64,000 bases of DNA from Lentzea waywayandensis. Lineage in GTDB: Bacteria; Actinomycetota; Actinomycetes; Mycobacteriales; Pseudonocardiaceae. The position numbers were made by a program, and so were the translations under genes. The stretch covers positions 310,001 to 374,000 of the forward strand of contig NZ_FOYL01000002.1 of NCBI RefSeq assembly GCF_900115955.1, written 5' to 3'. Of the stretch, positions 25,143 through 33,313 are shown piece after piece (positions within the stretch are counted from its first letter, which is position 1; each line of letters starts with the position of its first letter). The notes below the pieces were generated by a model, which worked only from the letters and a program-made list of their open reading frames with translations, was not told the origin of the DNA and ran no database searches.

Positions 25143-25724
25143 GTCGACGCCGAGTTTGGTGTAGCAGCGGGCGAGGTGCGACTTCACGGTGCCTTCGGTG
25201 AGGTGCAGGCGCGCCGCGACGGCCCGGTTGGACAGCCCGTCGGCGACCAGGACGAGCACCTCGATCTCCCGCCGCGTCAACGCGGCGCCGGGCATGCGCA
25301 TCCGGTTCAGGAGCCGGTCGGCGACGGTGGGGGCCAGGGTGGTCCGCCCTGCCGCGGCGGTGCGGACGGCGGCGGTCAGGTCGTCGGGATGTGCGTCCTT
25401 GAGGAGGTACCCGGTGGCGCCCGACTCGATGGCGGGCAGCGTGTCGGCATCGGTGTCGTAGGTGGTGACGATCAGAACGCGGGGCGCACCGGGACGTGCG
25501 GTGATCGCGGCGGTCGCCTCGGCTCCGGTCATTCCCCGGCCGAACCGCAGGTCCATCAGGACGACGTCGATGTCGCCCTCGGTGGCGCGCGCCACGGCGG
25601 CCTCGGCGGTCGCGGCCTCGGCGACCACGACGAGGCCGGGTTCGGTCTCCAGCACGGCCCGCAGCCCCGCCCGCACCACGGGATGGTCGTCGGCCAGCAG
25701 GAGGCGGATCGGGGTGTCGGTCAT
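25086..25724 (-). CDS. NarL/LuxR-family response regulator
   Basis: Response regulator of 212 residues: receiver domain with acidic pocket D12/D13, phosphoacceptor D58 in VVLMDLRFG, and conserved Lys in YLLKDAHPDDL. The C-terminal LuxR helix-turn-helix begins LTRREIEVLVLVADGLSNRAV. ATG at 25722-25724 overlaps the kinase stop by 4 bp (ATGA), giving coupled translation. Partner of the kinase at 25721-26929. The divergent FtsX-type ABC transporter is the natural target, as in many actinobacterial peptide- or envelope-stress systems. Confidence 0.92.
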   Translation of the reverse strand: MTDTPIRLLLADDHPVVRAGLRAVLETEPGLVVVAEAATAEAAVARATEGDIDVVLMDLRFGRGMTGAEATAAITARPGAPRVLIVTTYDTDADTLPAIESGATGYLLKDAHPDDLTAAVRTAAAGRTTLAPTVADRLLNRMRMPGAALTRREIEVLVLVADGLSNRAVAARLHLTEGTVKSHLARCYTKLGVDSRTAAVATATDIGLIRRR

Positions 25725-26929
25725 GGACGGGCCTCGGTGTCGATGGATCGCGGCAGAGGAAGCCGGGCGGCCAGCGCCGTGCCGTGGCCGGGGGTCGACT
25801 CGACGGTGAGGGAACCGCCCAGCGCGCGGGCGCGGGTGCGCATGGCCGTCAGGCCAAAACCTCCCTCGCCGGGATCGGGAGCGGGAAGGCTCCCAGGGTC
25901 GAAGCCGGTTCCGTCGTCGGCGACGCCGAGCGCGATCTCGTCGCCGAGGTGGCGCAGGGTGATCTCGACGGTGGTGGCGTGCGCGTGGCGGACGGTGTTC
26001 GCGACGGCGGCCTGGGCGATGCGCAGCAGGGCGACCTCGTGTGCCGTCGGCAGCGGGACCGGATCGCCGGCGAGGTGGAACCGCGCGGTGATCCGGTGGC
26101 GGGTGCCGGTGGTGGCGCACAGGCGTTCCAGGGCGCCTGCCAGCGTGGTGTCGTCGAGGGCGGGCGGGGTGAGGGCGGCGACGAAACGGCGTGCCTCGGC
26201 GAGGTTGTCCGCCGCGGCCTGGCGGGCCTGGCCCACGTAGCGGGCGGCGTTGCCCGAGGTGTCGGGCAGCACCCGTTCCGCGGCGCGCAGCAGCAACTGG
26301 ATGCTGGACAGCCCCTGGGCGAGGGTGTCGTGGATCTCGTGGGCCAGGCGTTCCCGTTCGGCCAGTACCCCGGCGGTGTGCTGGGCGCGGGCCAGGTCGG
26401 CGCGGGTCGCGGTGAGCTCCTCGATCAGGCGCCTGCGTTGCTCGCTCTCCCGGTAGAGCGCCTGGTAGCCCCAGACCACGGCGACCGCGACGGCCGCGCC
26501 GAGCAACGGGCCGATCGCGGCGACCGGGCTGAAGACGTCCTGGTGCGCGCCGAAGGCGGTGATCGCGGCCAGTGCCGTGGCGATCACCGCGACCAGGCCG
26601 GCACGGCGCGGCAGCAGGTGGAGCTGGAGGAAGTACAGGGGGAAGGCCACCCACACGCCGTCGGCGGTCAGCACCACCAGGACCAGCCACCCGGCGCTGA
26701 CTGCGGCCAGCCACCCCGCGGCGGCGAGCCGGGACGTGCGGACGCGAGGTAGCACCGGGCCGGCCGCGTACACCGCCCCGCAGGCCACCGCGACCGCGAC
26801 GACCGCCCAGGCCTGAGGGTGCCGCCCGGCCACGGCCCGTGCCATCGCCAGGACGAGCAGGGCGACGAACAGGAGGTGCAGGCACCAGGTCAGTACCCGG
26901 TTGGTCGGTGTCAGAGCGGGAGCGTTCAC
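25721..26929 (-). CDS. Sensor histidine kinase (HisKA_3/NarX-type)
   Basis: Membrane kinase of 402 residues with four to five hydrophobic segments in residues 15-155 and almost no extracellular domain, so it probably senses membrane-embedded or ligand-free signals. The dimerisation helix has HEIHDTLAQG with H200 as phosphoacceptor, and the ATPase lid shows ANTVRHAHAT (N box), GVADDGTGFDP (G1) and GGFGLTAMRTRA (G2). It forms a 4-bp overlap with the response regulator. Divergent from the ABC transporter genes across about 170 bp. Confidence 0.92.
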   Translation of the reverse strand: MNAPALTPTNRVLTWCLHLLFVALLVLAMARAVAGRHPQAWAVVAVAVACGAVYAAGPVLPRVRTSRLAAAGWLAAVSAGWLVLVVLTADGVWVAFPLYFLQLHLLPRRAGLVAVIATALAAITAFGAHQDVFSPVAAIGPLLGAAVAVAVVWGYQALYRESEQRRRLIEELTATRADLARAQHTAGVLAERERLAHEIHDTLAQGLSSIQLLLRAAERVLPDTSGNAARYVGQARQAAADNLAEARRFVAALTPPALDDTTLAGALERLCATTGTRHRITARFHLAGDPVPLPTAHEVALLRIAQAAVANTVRHAHATTVEITLRHLGDEIALGVADDGTGFDPGSLPAPDPGEGGFGLTAMRTRARALGGSLTVESTPGHGTALAARLPLPRSIDTEARP

Positions 26930-27100
26930 GGTCTGACCAGGCTACGTGGGCCGCGGCGGGGTCACCTCTGTCGAAAGGTGGAGGCGGGGCGCTGTCTTCC
27001 GGCTCGTGAAGTGCCATCCCCGGCCAGATGCCGCGGCAGGGCGCCGGCGGCGACCGTGGAGCCGTACCGATCCACCCGCCGGAAAGGACAGGTCGAGGCC

Positions 27101-28189
27101 TTGTTCGTCGCCTGGAGAGAACTCAGGTTCGCCAAGGGGCGTTTCGCCCTGATGGGAACCGTGATCGTGCTGATCACCCTGCTGGTCGGTCTGCTGTCCG
27201 GACTGACCGCCGGACTCGGCCGGCAGAACGTCTCCGCCATCACCGGCCTTCCCGCCGACAGGATCGCCTTCGCCGCGCCCAGCGGTGGTCAGGGGCTGTC
27301 CTACGCCGACTCCACCGTCACCGAGACGCAGTGGCGGCACTGGGCCACCGTCCCCGGGGTCACCGCCGCCGAACCCCTGGGCATCACCACCACCAAGGCG
27401 ACCGCTGGTGACCGGAGCACCGGTGTCTCGGTCTTCGGCGTCCGAACCGGATCCGTCCTCGCCCCGGACGGCGGGAAACTCAACGAGCACTCCGCGGTGC
27501 TGTCCGCCACGGCCGCCGCCGACCTGGGAATCCGGTCCGGTGACAGCGTCGCTCTGGGCGGACGGCGGCTGACCGTGGCCGCGGTGTCCAGCGACGCGTT
27601 CTACAGCCACACCCCGGTCATCTGGACCACCCTCGACGTCTGGCGCGCGACCGCTCCCCCGTCCGGCACCAGCGGCGGCCCGGCCGCGACCGTGATCGCC
27701 CTGACCACCACCTCCGACGCCGATCTCGCCACCGCCGACGACGCCGCGGGCACCAGGACGGTCTCCACGGACGACTCGCTGTCCGCGATCGGCTCCTACA
27801 CCTCCGAGAACGGCTCCCTGCAACTGATGCGTGGCTTCCTGTTCGCCATCTCCGCCCTGGTCATCGGCGCCTTCTTCACCGTCTGGACCATCCAGCGCAG
27901 CGGTGACATCGCCGTCCTCAAGGCGCTCGGCGCCACCACGGCCTGGCTGCTCAAGGACGCGCTGGGCCAGGCCGTCGTCCTGCTCGCCGGCGGAACCCTC
28001 GTCGGAACCGGCCTCGCCGCCGGCCTAGGTGCCGCCATCGCCGGCTCCACTGTGCCCTTCGTGCTCACCCCCGCCACCGTGCTGGTCCCGGCCGCCGTGA
28101 TGGTCGTGCTCGGCGCGCTGGGAGCCGCCCTCGCGATCCGGCGCATCACCTCCGTCGACCCGCTGACCGCCCTGGGGAGCACCCGATGA
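27101..28189 (+). CDS. FtsX-type ABC transporter permease
   Basis: MacB/FtsX-like permease of about 362 residues. The N-terminal membrane helix (LMGTVIVLITLLVGLLSGLT) is followed by a large extracytoplasmic domain (about 45-235) and three C-terminal helices, ending in RRITSVDPLTALGSTR, a typical family ending. TTG at 27101 was chosen because residues FVAWRELRFAKGRF are the usual family start and a purine-rich stretch (GGAAAGGACAGG) lies just upstream; earlier in-frame starts lack similarity. It overlaps the ATPase gene by 4 bp. Likely exports a lipid, peptide or toxic compound, or works in envelope stress. Confidence 0.88.
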   Translation: MFVAWRELRFAKGRFALMGTVIVLITLLVGLLSGLTAGLGRQNVSAITGLPADRIAFAAPSGGQGLSYADSTVTETQWRHWATVPGVTAAEPLGITTTKATAGDRSTGVSVFGVRTGSVLAPDGGKLNEHSAVLSATAAADLGIRSGDSVALGGRRLTVAAVSSDAFYSHTPVIWTTLDVWRATAPPSGTSGGPAATVIALTTTSDADLATADDAAGTRTVSTDDSLSAIGSYTSENGSLQLMRGFLFAISALVIGAFFTVWTIQRSGDIAVLKALGATTAWLLKDALGQAVVLLAGGTLVGTGLAAGLGAAIAGSTVPFVLTPATVLVPAAVMVVLGALGAALAIRRITSVDPLTALGSTR

Positions 28190-28893
28190 GCCTCACCCTG
28201 ACCGACGTCACGCTCACCTATGCGGACGGCGATGCCCGCCTCACCGCACTCGACCAGGTCACCCTGGACGTCCCCCGAGGAAGCCTGACCGCCGTGGTCG
28301 GCCCCTCCGGTTCCGGCAAGTCCAGCCTGCTCGCGGTCGCCGCCACCCTCATCACCCCCGACGCCGGCACGGTCACCGTCGACGGCACCACGACCACCGG
28401 CATGACCCGCGGCGACCTCACCGACCTGCGTCGCCGCAAGATCGGCATCGTCTTCCAGCACCCCAACCTGCTGCCCGCCCTCTCCGCCTGCGAACAGCTT
28501 CAGGTCATGGCCCAGATCGACGGCCGGTCGCCGGCCAGGGCCCGCACCCGCGCGTTGGAGTTGCTCGACGCCGTCGGCCTCGCACCGCAGGCAGAACGCC
28601 GCCCGCACCAGCTCTCCGGCGGCCAGCGCCAGCGCGTGAACATCGCCCGCGCCCTGATGAACGACCCCACCGTCCTGCTGGTCGACGAACCCACCAGCGC
28701 CCTCGACCACGAACGCGGAGCCGCCGTCGTCGATCTCCTCACCCGGCTCACCCACCAGCAGGCCACCGCCACCGTCCTGGTCACCCACGACCGCGCCCAC
28801 CTCATCGGCGTGGACCAGATCGCCGAGGTCCACGACGGCCGCCTTCGCCCCGGCCCACGCCCGGAACAGGCACTCAGGCAGGCGTGCAGGTGA
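28186..28893 (+). CDS. ABC transporter ATP-binding protein (MacB/LolD type)
   Basis: ATPase of 235 residues with all signature motifs: Walker A GPSGSGKSS near residue 39, Q-loop FQHPNLL, ABC signature LSGGQRQRVNIARAL, Walker B VLLVDEPTSALD and the switch HDR (VTHDRAHL). It is translationally coupled to the permease by ATGA overlap at 28186-28189, making a two-gene transporter. Its 3' end overlaps the convergent GH12-like gene by 20 bp. The divergent two-component system upstream probably controls it. Confidence 0.93.
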   Translation: MSLTLTDVTLTYADGDARLTALDQVTLDVPRGSLTAVVGPSGSGKSSLLAVAATLITPDAGTVTVDGTTTTGMTRGDLTDLRRRKIGIVFQHPNLLPALSACEQLQVMAQIDGRSPARARTRALELLDAVGLAPQAERRPHQLSGGQRQRVNIARALMNDPTVLLVDEPTSALDHERGAAVVDLLTRLTHQQATATVLVTHDRAHLIGVDQIAEVHDGRLRPGPRPEQALRQACR

Positions 28894-30013
28894 TCGACAC
28901 GACGCCGGGCGAGACGCCAGTGCCGACGACGTCGAAGGTGGTGGACTTCCCCGGCTCGAGCACACCGTCGCGCGCGGAGCCGACGACGCGGACCGCGGAG
29001 CCGGACTGGGTCGCCTGACCCACGGACGTCTTCTCCACGTGTTGACCGTCGGGGAACGTCCAGTCGAGGATCCAGCCCTGGACCGGCGAGTCCCCCACGT
29101 TGGTCACCTCCACGACCGCGCGGAACCCTCCAGTCCAGGTCTCCTCCACGCTCAGGGCGGCGAAACACGGGGCGGGAGCGGACGTCCCCAGTGCCCTCCT
29201 GGGCTTCTGGTCGTCCACGGAGACGGAGAAGTTCTCGATGGCGTTGCCCGCACCTCCACGCCACAGGTTGAATCCGGCCTCGACCGCGATCAGGTACCAG
29301 TCCGGCGAGACCAGACCTCGTTCGACGGAGTCCCCGGTGAACGCGCTGATGTCGAGGTCCTTGACGGCCGTGGCCTCACCGACTCGTTCGTAGGTGACTC
29401 GCACCCGGCCTTGGTCACGTGCCAGCCACACGTTCCACCGGGCATCCGAGATCGGCACCTCGCGGGCCAGCAGGACCCCTCCTGGCTTGACACCGCCGCG
29501 GCTGCGGAACCAGATCACCATCTCAGCGCCGTCCGGCGTGCCGTCGGCGACAGGTCCGCTGTGGAACCACACCACGTAGGCGGCGTTGAAGACCCCGGTG
29601 TCGACCTGCCTGCTCACCCAGTCGCTGGTCACACGGGGCATCGCCGACACCTGGACCGGCAGACCGCCCACATCGGTGCACTCCTGCCAGTGACACCCTC
29701 TGAGCAAGGACGGGGTGGCCGCGGGGGCGCCTTCCGGCGACGCGTCGTGCGCGGCGCTCTCGATCCGCAACGACTGGTCCCCCACGGTGATGCACTGGGG
29801 TGTTTCGGCGTTCCACACGTTGTTCTGGGCGAGGTAGTCCTTGCCCCCGGCCGGAACGACGCCGTCCTTGGAACAGAGGGAGAGGCTCGTGCTCGCCGCG
29901 GGCCCGGCGTTCGACAGGACCAGGCCGACGAGCGCGGAGATCAACGCTCCGCCCAGTCCGAGCACCACGAACGCGGCGGCGACGCGGAAGGCGATGTGAG
30001 CGGTGGGATTCAT
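28874..30013 (-). CDS. GH12-like protein with CBM2 domain, catalytic residue altered
   Basis: 379 residues: an N-terminal hydrophobic anchor or signal (about 8-35), a beta-jelly-roll domain like glycoside hydrolase family 12 endoglucanases (about 45-265), and a C-terminal CBM2-type cellulose-binding domain (about 283-379, ETWTGGFRAVVEVTNVGDSP, GWILDWTFPDGQ). The nucleophile equivalent E164 lies in GAEMVIWF. At the usual acid/base position of the GFE-W motif the sequence reads EAGFNLW, with Asn249 instead of Glu. If the alignment is right, hydrolysis would be lost or changed and the protein may act as a binding protein. The start is ATG at 30011-30013. Confidence 0.75.
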   Translation of the reverse strand: MNPTAHIAFRVAAAFVVLGLGGALISALVGLVLSNAGPAASTSLSLCSKDGVVPAGGKDYLAQNNVWNAETPQCITVGDQSLRIESAAHDASPEGAPAATPSLLRGCHWQECTDVGGLPVQVSAMPRVTSDWVSRQVDTGVFNAAYVVWFHSGPVADGTPDGAEMVIWFRSRGGVKPGGVLLAREVPISDARWNVWLARDQGRVRVTYERVGEATAVKDLDISAFTGDSVERGLVSPDWYLIAVEAGFNLWRGGAGNAIENFSVSVDDQKPRRALGTSAPAPCFAALSVEETWTGGFRAVVEVTNVGDSPVQGWILDWTFPDGQHVEKTSVGQATQSGSAVRVVGSARDGVLEPGKSTTFDVVGTGVSPGVVSITCTPA

Positions 30014-30223
30014 CCGTGCTCCTCCTTCGGTGGCCCGGAGGCATCGGCACCACGGTGCGCGACGCCCTGCCGAGGGATACGCCCTGCCCGGCGTTGGCGT
30101 TCATCCCGGCCCACGACCTGGGGTGAGCCGCACCACCCCACCGGACCTGCCGGCCGTCATGCAGGCCGTCCTGCGCGGCCATAGCGTTGGTGCACAGCTA
30201 CTTGACGACGGCGAAAGGTGAGC

Positions 30224-30523
30224 GTGGAAGAGGGTGCACAGGTTCGCGAACGAACCGGCTTGGGAGAGCTGATGACCGCTGTCGCGGGAGCGGACCGGAC
30301 TGCGTTCGGTCAGGTCTACGACCTTCTGGCGGCGCCGTTCTACCGCGTGGTTCTGGGCGAACCGCAACGCGAAGACGGCCAAGCGGCCGACCAGGCGGCG
30401 CTCGACGCGTGGACGCGTGTCTGGCGAGACGCTCCTCTTCTGCTGCACGGAGCGCGCGGACCGCTGTCCTCCGCCGACGCGCTCACCTGGATCATGGGCA
30501 AGGCGCGTGAGCAACGCCGATGA
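30224..30523 (+). CDS. Truncated ECF sigma-factor-like protein (region 2 only)
   Basis: Small protein of 99 residues from the GTG at 30224, preceded by AAAGG 6 bp upstream. The sequence AFGQVYDLLAAPFYRVVLGE, then AADQAALDAWTRVWRDAPLL and ALTWIMGKAREQRR, follows the layout of region 2 of SigK-like ECF sigma factors. It stops where the -10-recognition part (AHRRAVDRVRS-like) should begin, and no region 4 follows in any frame before the next gene at 30597. It could be a decayed gene or an RNA polymerase-binding anti-regulator. Divergent from the GH12-like gene. Confidence 0.5.
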   Translation: MEEGAQVRERTGLGELMTAVAGADRTAFGQVYDLLAAPFYRVVLGEPQREDGQAADQAALDAWTRVWRDAPLLLHGARGPLSSADALTWIMGKAREQRR

Positions 30524-30596
30524 GCTTGCTCAACGGCGGAGATTCAGTGCACCCGCCCATCATGCGGACGCTGTGCGGCGCACCTAGCGTTGAGTC

Positions 30597-31925
30597 ATGT
30601 CCCTGATCTACTCCAGCGTCGTCGACGCGCCACTGGCCGAGGTGTTCGCCTGGCACGAGCGGCCGGGAGCGATCCACCGGCTCTCGCCGCCCTGGCAGCC
30701 GGTCGGGGTGGTGCGCGAGGCCGAATCACTCGACGGTGGTCGCGCGGTGCTGGGGTTGCCGCTGGGGCTGCGCTGGGGTGCTCGACACACCGAGTACAGG
30801 CCGCCGCACCGGTTCGTCGACGAGCTCGACTCCGCGCCGCTGAGCTGGGCGTTGCGGTGGCGGCACACCCACGAGTTCCAGGCCGAGGGCGAGCGGACCC
30901 GGATGACGGATCGGGTGGACACACCGGTGCCCGGTGCGTTGCTGCGGTCGATGTTCGCCTACCGGCACCGCCAGCTCGCCGCCGACCTCGCCGCGCAGGC
31001 GGCCGCGCGGGAGGCGGGCGATCGGCCGATGACCGTGGCGATCACCGGTGCGAGCGGCTTCGTCGGGACCGCGCTCTGGTCGTTCCTCAGCACCGCGGGC
31101 CACCGGGTGGTCAAGCTGGTGCGGCACTCTCCCGCACACCGGGACGAGCGGCGCTGGGACCCCGACCGCCCGGCCGCCGACCTCCTGGCCGGGGTGGACG
31201 CCGTCGTGCACCTCGCGGGTGCCTCGATCGCGGGCAGGTTCACCGAAGCGCACCGGCGGGCGATCCGCTCCTCCAGGATCGGACCGACCCGCGCGCTCGC
31301 CGACCTCGCCGCGGCCACCGGTGTGGCGGTGTTCGTCAGCGCGTCCGCGATCGGCTTCTACGGCGCCGACCGGGGTGACGAGGAGCTCACCGAGGACAGC
31401 GAACGCGGCGAGGGTTTCCTGGCCGACGTCGTCGCCGACTGGGAGGCCGCCACCGCTCCCGCCGCGGCGGCCGGGGTCCGGGTGGTGACCGTGCGCACCG
31501 GACTCGTCCAGTCGCCCGACGGCGGCACGCTGCGGATCTTCCACCCGCTGTTCGCCGCAGGGCTGGGCGGGAAGCTCGGCGACGGGCGGATGTGGCAGTC
31601 GTGGATCGGCATGGACGACCTGGTCGACGTCTACCACCGCGCGCTTTACGACACGTCGCTCAGTGGACCGGTCAACGCCGTCGCCCCGGAGGCCGTGCGC
31701 AACAACACCTACACGGCCACGCTCGCAAAAGTGCTGCACCGCCCCGCGCTGCTGCCGGTCCCCTCCTTCGGGCCACGGCTCCTGCTCGGGGAGCAGGGTG
31801 CGCGCGAACTGGCCGAGGCGAGCCAGCTGGTCCGGCCCGCCGTTCTGGCCAAGGCAGGGCACACGTTCCGGTATCCGGATCTGGAGCAGGCGCTGCGTCA
31901 TCTCCTGGGCCGGGTGCCGGGGTGA
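30597..31925 (+). CDS. TIGR01777 family protein (SRPBCC plus NAD-epimerase domains)
   Basis: Two-domain protein of 442 residues. The N-terminal 150 residues (LIYSSVVDAPLAEVFAWHERPGAIHRLSPPW) form a START/SRPBCC-type ligand-binding fold. The C-terminal 290 residues are an extended SDR of the YfcH/TIGR01777 group, with VAITGASGFVGTALWSFL, VVHLAGASIAGRF, FVSASAIGFYG and LVRPAVLAKAGHTFRYPDLEQALRHLL. The fused form is common in actinobacteria. The biochemical role is not established; cell-division and sulfur-related links have been proposed for homologues. It ends 15 bp from the convergent glycosyltransferase. Confidence 0.9.
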   Translation: MSLIYSSVVDAPLAEVFAWHERPGAIHRLSPPWQPVGVVREAESLDGGRAVLGLPLGLRWGARHTEYRPPHRFVDELDSAPLSWALRWRHTHEFQAEGERTRMTDRVDTPVPGALLRSMFAYRHRQLAADLAAQAAAREAGDRPMTVAITGASGFVGTALWSFLSTAGHRVVKLVRHSPAHRDERRWDPDRPAADLLAGVDAVVHLAGASIAGRFTEAHRRAIRSSRIGPTRALADLAAATGVAVFVSASAIGFYGADRGDEELTEDSERGEGFLADVVADWEAATAPAAAAGVRVVTVRTGLVQSPDGGTLRIFHPLFAAGLGGKLGDGRMWQSWIGMDDLVDVYHRALYDTSLSGPVNAVAPEAVRNNTYTATLAKVLHRPALLPVPSFGPRLLLGEQGARELAEASQLVRPAVLAKAGHTFRYPDLEQALRHLLGRVPG

Positions 31926-31940
31926 GCCGACACCCGGCGC

Positions 31941-33242
31941 TCACCCGTGCCGCAGCACCTCCAGCAGCCGTGCCGCGCCCACGTCCGGTCCTGCGGCGCG
32001 CACCGCGTCGCGCAGGCCCGCGAACGGTTCGGGCTTCTCCAGCACCGATCCCAACGCCTCCGCCACGTCCTCGGGTGTGGCCGCGTTGGGATCGAGGCAC
32101 ACACCCGCGCCCGCCTTCTCGGCGTCGTGAGCGATGCAGAACTGGTCACTGGAGAACGGCAGCACCAGCGCGGGAACCCCCGCCTGCAGGCATTCGGTGA
32201 AGGAGTTGTTGCCACCGTGGTGAACCATCGCGGCGACGTGCGGCAACAACGCGCGCTGAGGCACGACGGACTCCACGAAGACACGCGGATCTGCTGCCAG
32301 GTCAGCGAGTTCGGCGACACGGCCGCCCGCGGCGACCACCACGGTCAGGCCGGGAATCCGCAGGGCCCCGCGAACGACGGTGCGCAACACGTCGTGGCGC
32401 GCGGACAGGAACGTGCCGAGCGCGACGAGGAGCACTCGCCGGCCGCGCACGCGGTCGAGCCAGAGGTCGTCGAGCGGCCCGGGCGTCGTGCAGTGGCCGA
32501 GGAAGACCTGCTGCTGGTCCGCCGGCAACGGTGGCAGCCAAGGAAGTTCCGGGTAGTTCACGACGGCGGCGTGGGAGGAGGTCAGCGCGAACGCGCGGGG
32601 CGGCACCGGCCGTGACGGAGCGAGGTCGCGCAACAACCGGGCGAACTCGGCGGTGAGAGCCTGATCGGTGAGGCGCACCTCCGCGGCCAGTTCCGCGAGC
32701 TCTTCCGGAGACGGGCGCACGGAGGACGGCCACACCTGCGGCAGTCCGAAGAACTGGTCGTCGCGTGACACCAGATAGGTCGGATGCCCTGTGACATAGG
32801 ACAAGTACGGCAGATCGAGCGCGTGCAGGGCCAAGGTGGTGGCGTAGTCGATCTGGTCGACGACGTACCAGTCTGGCCTCAGGCGATCGTGGAGTGCGCT
32901 CAGCTCGCGCGTCACTTCTTCAGGTGCCGCAAGCAGTTCCGCTCTGCGTCGGCGTGTCTGCGCGAGCAGTGCCGCCGCCGCACCTCCTTTCGTGGCCTCG
33001 AGGAAGTCGGTCAGGCCACGTGCCGAGCGTGCGTCCTGCGCCGTTCGCTCCGCGACGCCGCTGTTCGACTCACGCGTGGTTCTCATTGCCACGAAAGGGA
33101 TGCCGGGTGCGAGGTCGGCGAACTCGGCACCGCAGGCGAACGTCACCGCCTGGGCACCCGCTGTGCTCAGCGCCGTGGCGAACACGGACATGGGCTGGGC
33201 ATGTGAGCGAAAGGGCGGGCTGACAACGACGAAACGCGGCAC
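31941..33242 (-). CDS. GT1-type (MGT/macrolide) glycosyltransferase
   Basis: GT-B glycosyltransferase of 433 residues transferring a nucleotide-activated sugar to a small molecule. The N-terminal fold starts VPRFVVVSPPFRSHAQPM. The C-terminal donor-binding segment reads ALLPHVAAMVHHGGNNSFTECLQAGVPALVLPFSSDQF, the HGGxxS-E-x-G-P-x-D/Q pattern of the family. GTG at 33240-33242 is preceded by AAGGAGGA. It is divergent from a GT4 gene across 71 bp containing twin palindromes. Possible roles are antibiotic or lipid glycosylation; no cluster of biosynthetic genes is seen nearby. Confidence 0.88.
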   Translation of the reverse strand: MPRFVVVSPPFRSHAQPMSVFATALSTAGAQAVTFACGAEFADLAPGIPFVAMRTTRESNSGVAERTAQDARSARGLTDFLEATKGGAAAALLAQTRRRRAELLAAPEEVTRELSALHDRLRPDWYVVDQIDYATTLALHALDLPYLSYVTGHPTYLVSRDDQFFGLPQVWPSSVRPSPEELAELAAEVRLTDQALTAEFARLLRDLAPSRPVPPRAFALTSSHAAVVNYPELPWLPPLPADQQQVFLGHCTTPGPLDDLWLDRVRGRRVLLVALGTFLSARHDVLRTVVRGALRIPGLTVVVAAGGRVAELADLAADPRVFVESVVPQRALLPHVAAMVHHGGNNSFTECLQAGVPALVLPFSSDQFCIAHDAEKAGAGVCLDPNAATPEDVAEALGSVLEKPEPFAGLRDAVRAAGPDVGAARLLEVLRHG

Positions 33243-33275
33243 CGGACTCCTCCTTGTTGGTATTGCTGGAAAGTT

Positions 33276-33306
33276 GTTCGATCCGAACGCACTGTTCGGT
33301 TCGAAC
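33276..33306. promoter_or_regulatory. Twin palindromes between two glycosyltransferase genes
   Basis: GTTCGATCCGAAC (33276-33288) and GTTCGGTTCGAAC (33294-33306) are each palindromes of type GTTCG-N3-CGAAC, separated by 5 bp, and together form a 31-bp dyad with one mismatch per arm. They occupy the short space between the divergent GT1 and GT4 starts. They resemble a LexA box (CGAAC-N4-GTTCG), but the inner spacing is 5 rather than 4. A repressor site controlling both genes is likely. Confidence 0.6.
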
Positions 33307-33313
33307 ACCAGAG

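Noticed and set aside
25086..27017. A 643-residue fusion of kinase and response regulator
   Set aside because: The first two thirds are a shifted-frame reading of the kinase gene; the response regulator begins at 25724.
33282..33300. LexA/SOS box between glycosyltransferase genes
   Set aside because: The inner spacing between CGAAC and GTTCG is 5 bp rather than the 4 bp of the actinobacterial SOS box, and neither gene is a repair gene. Kept only as an unknown operator.
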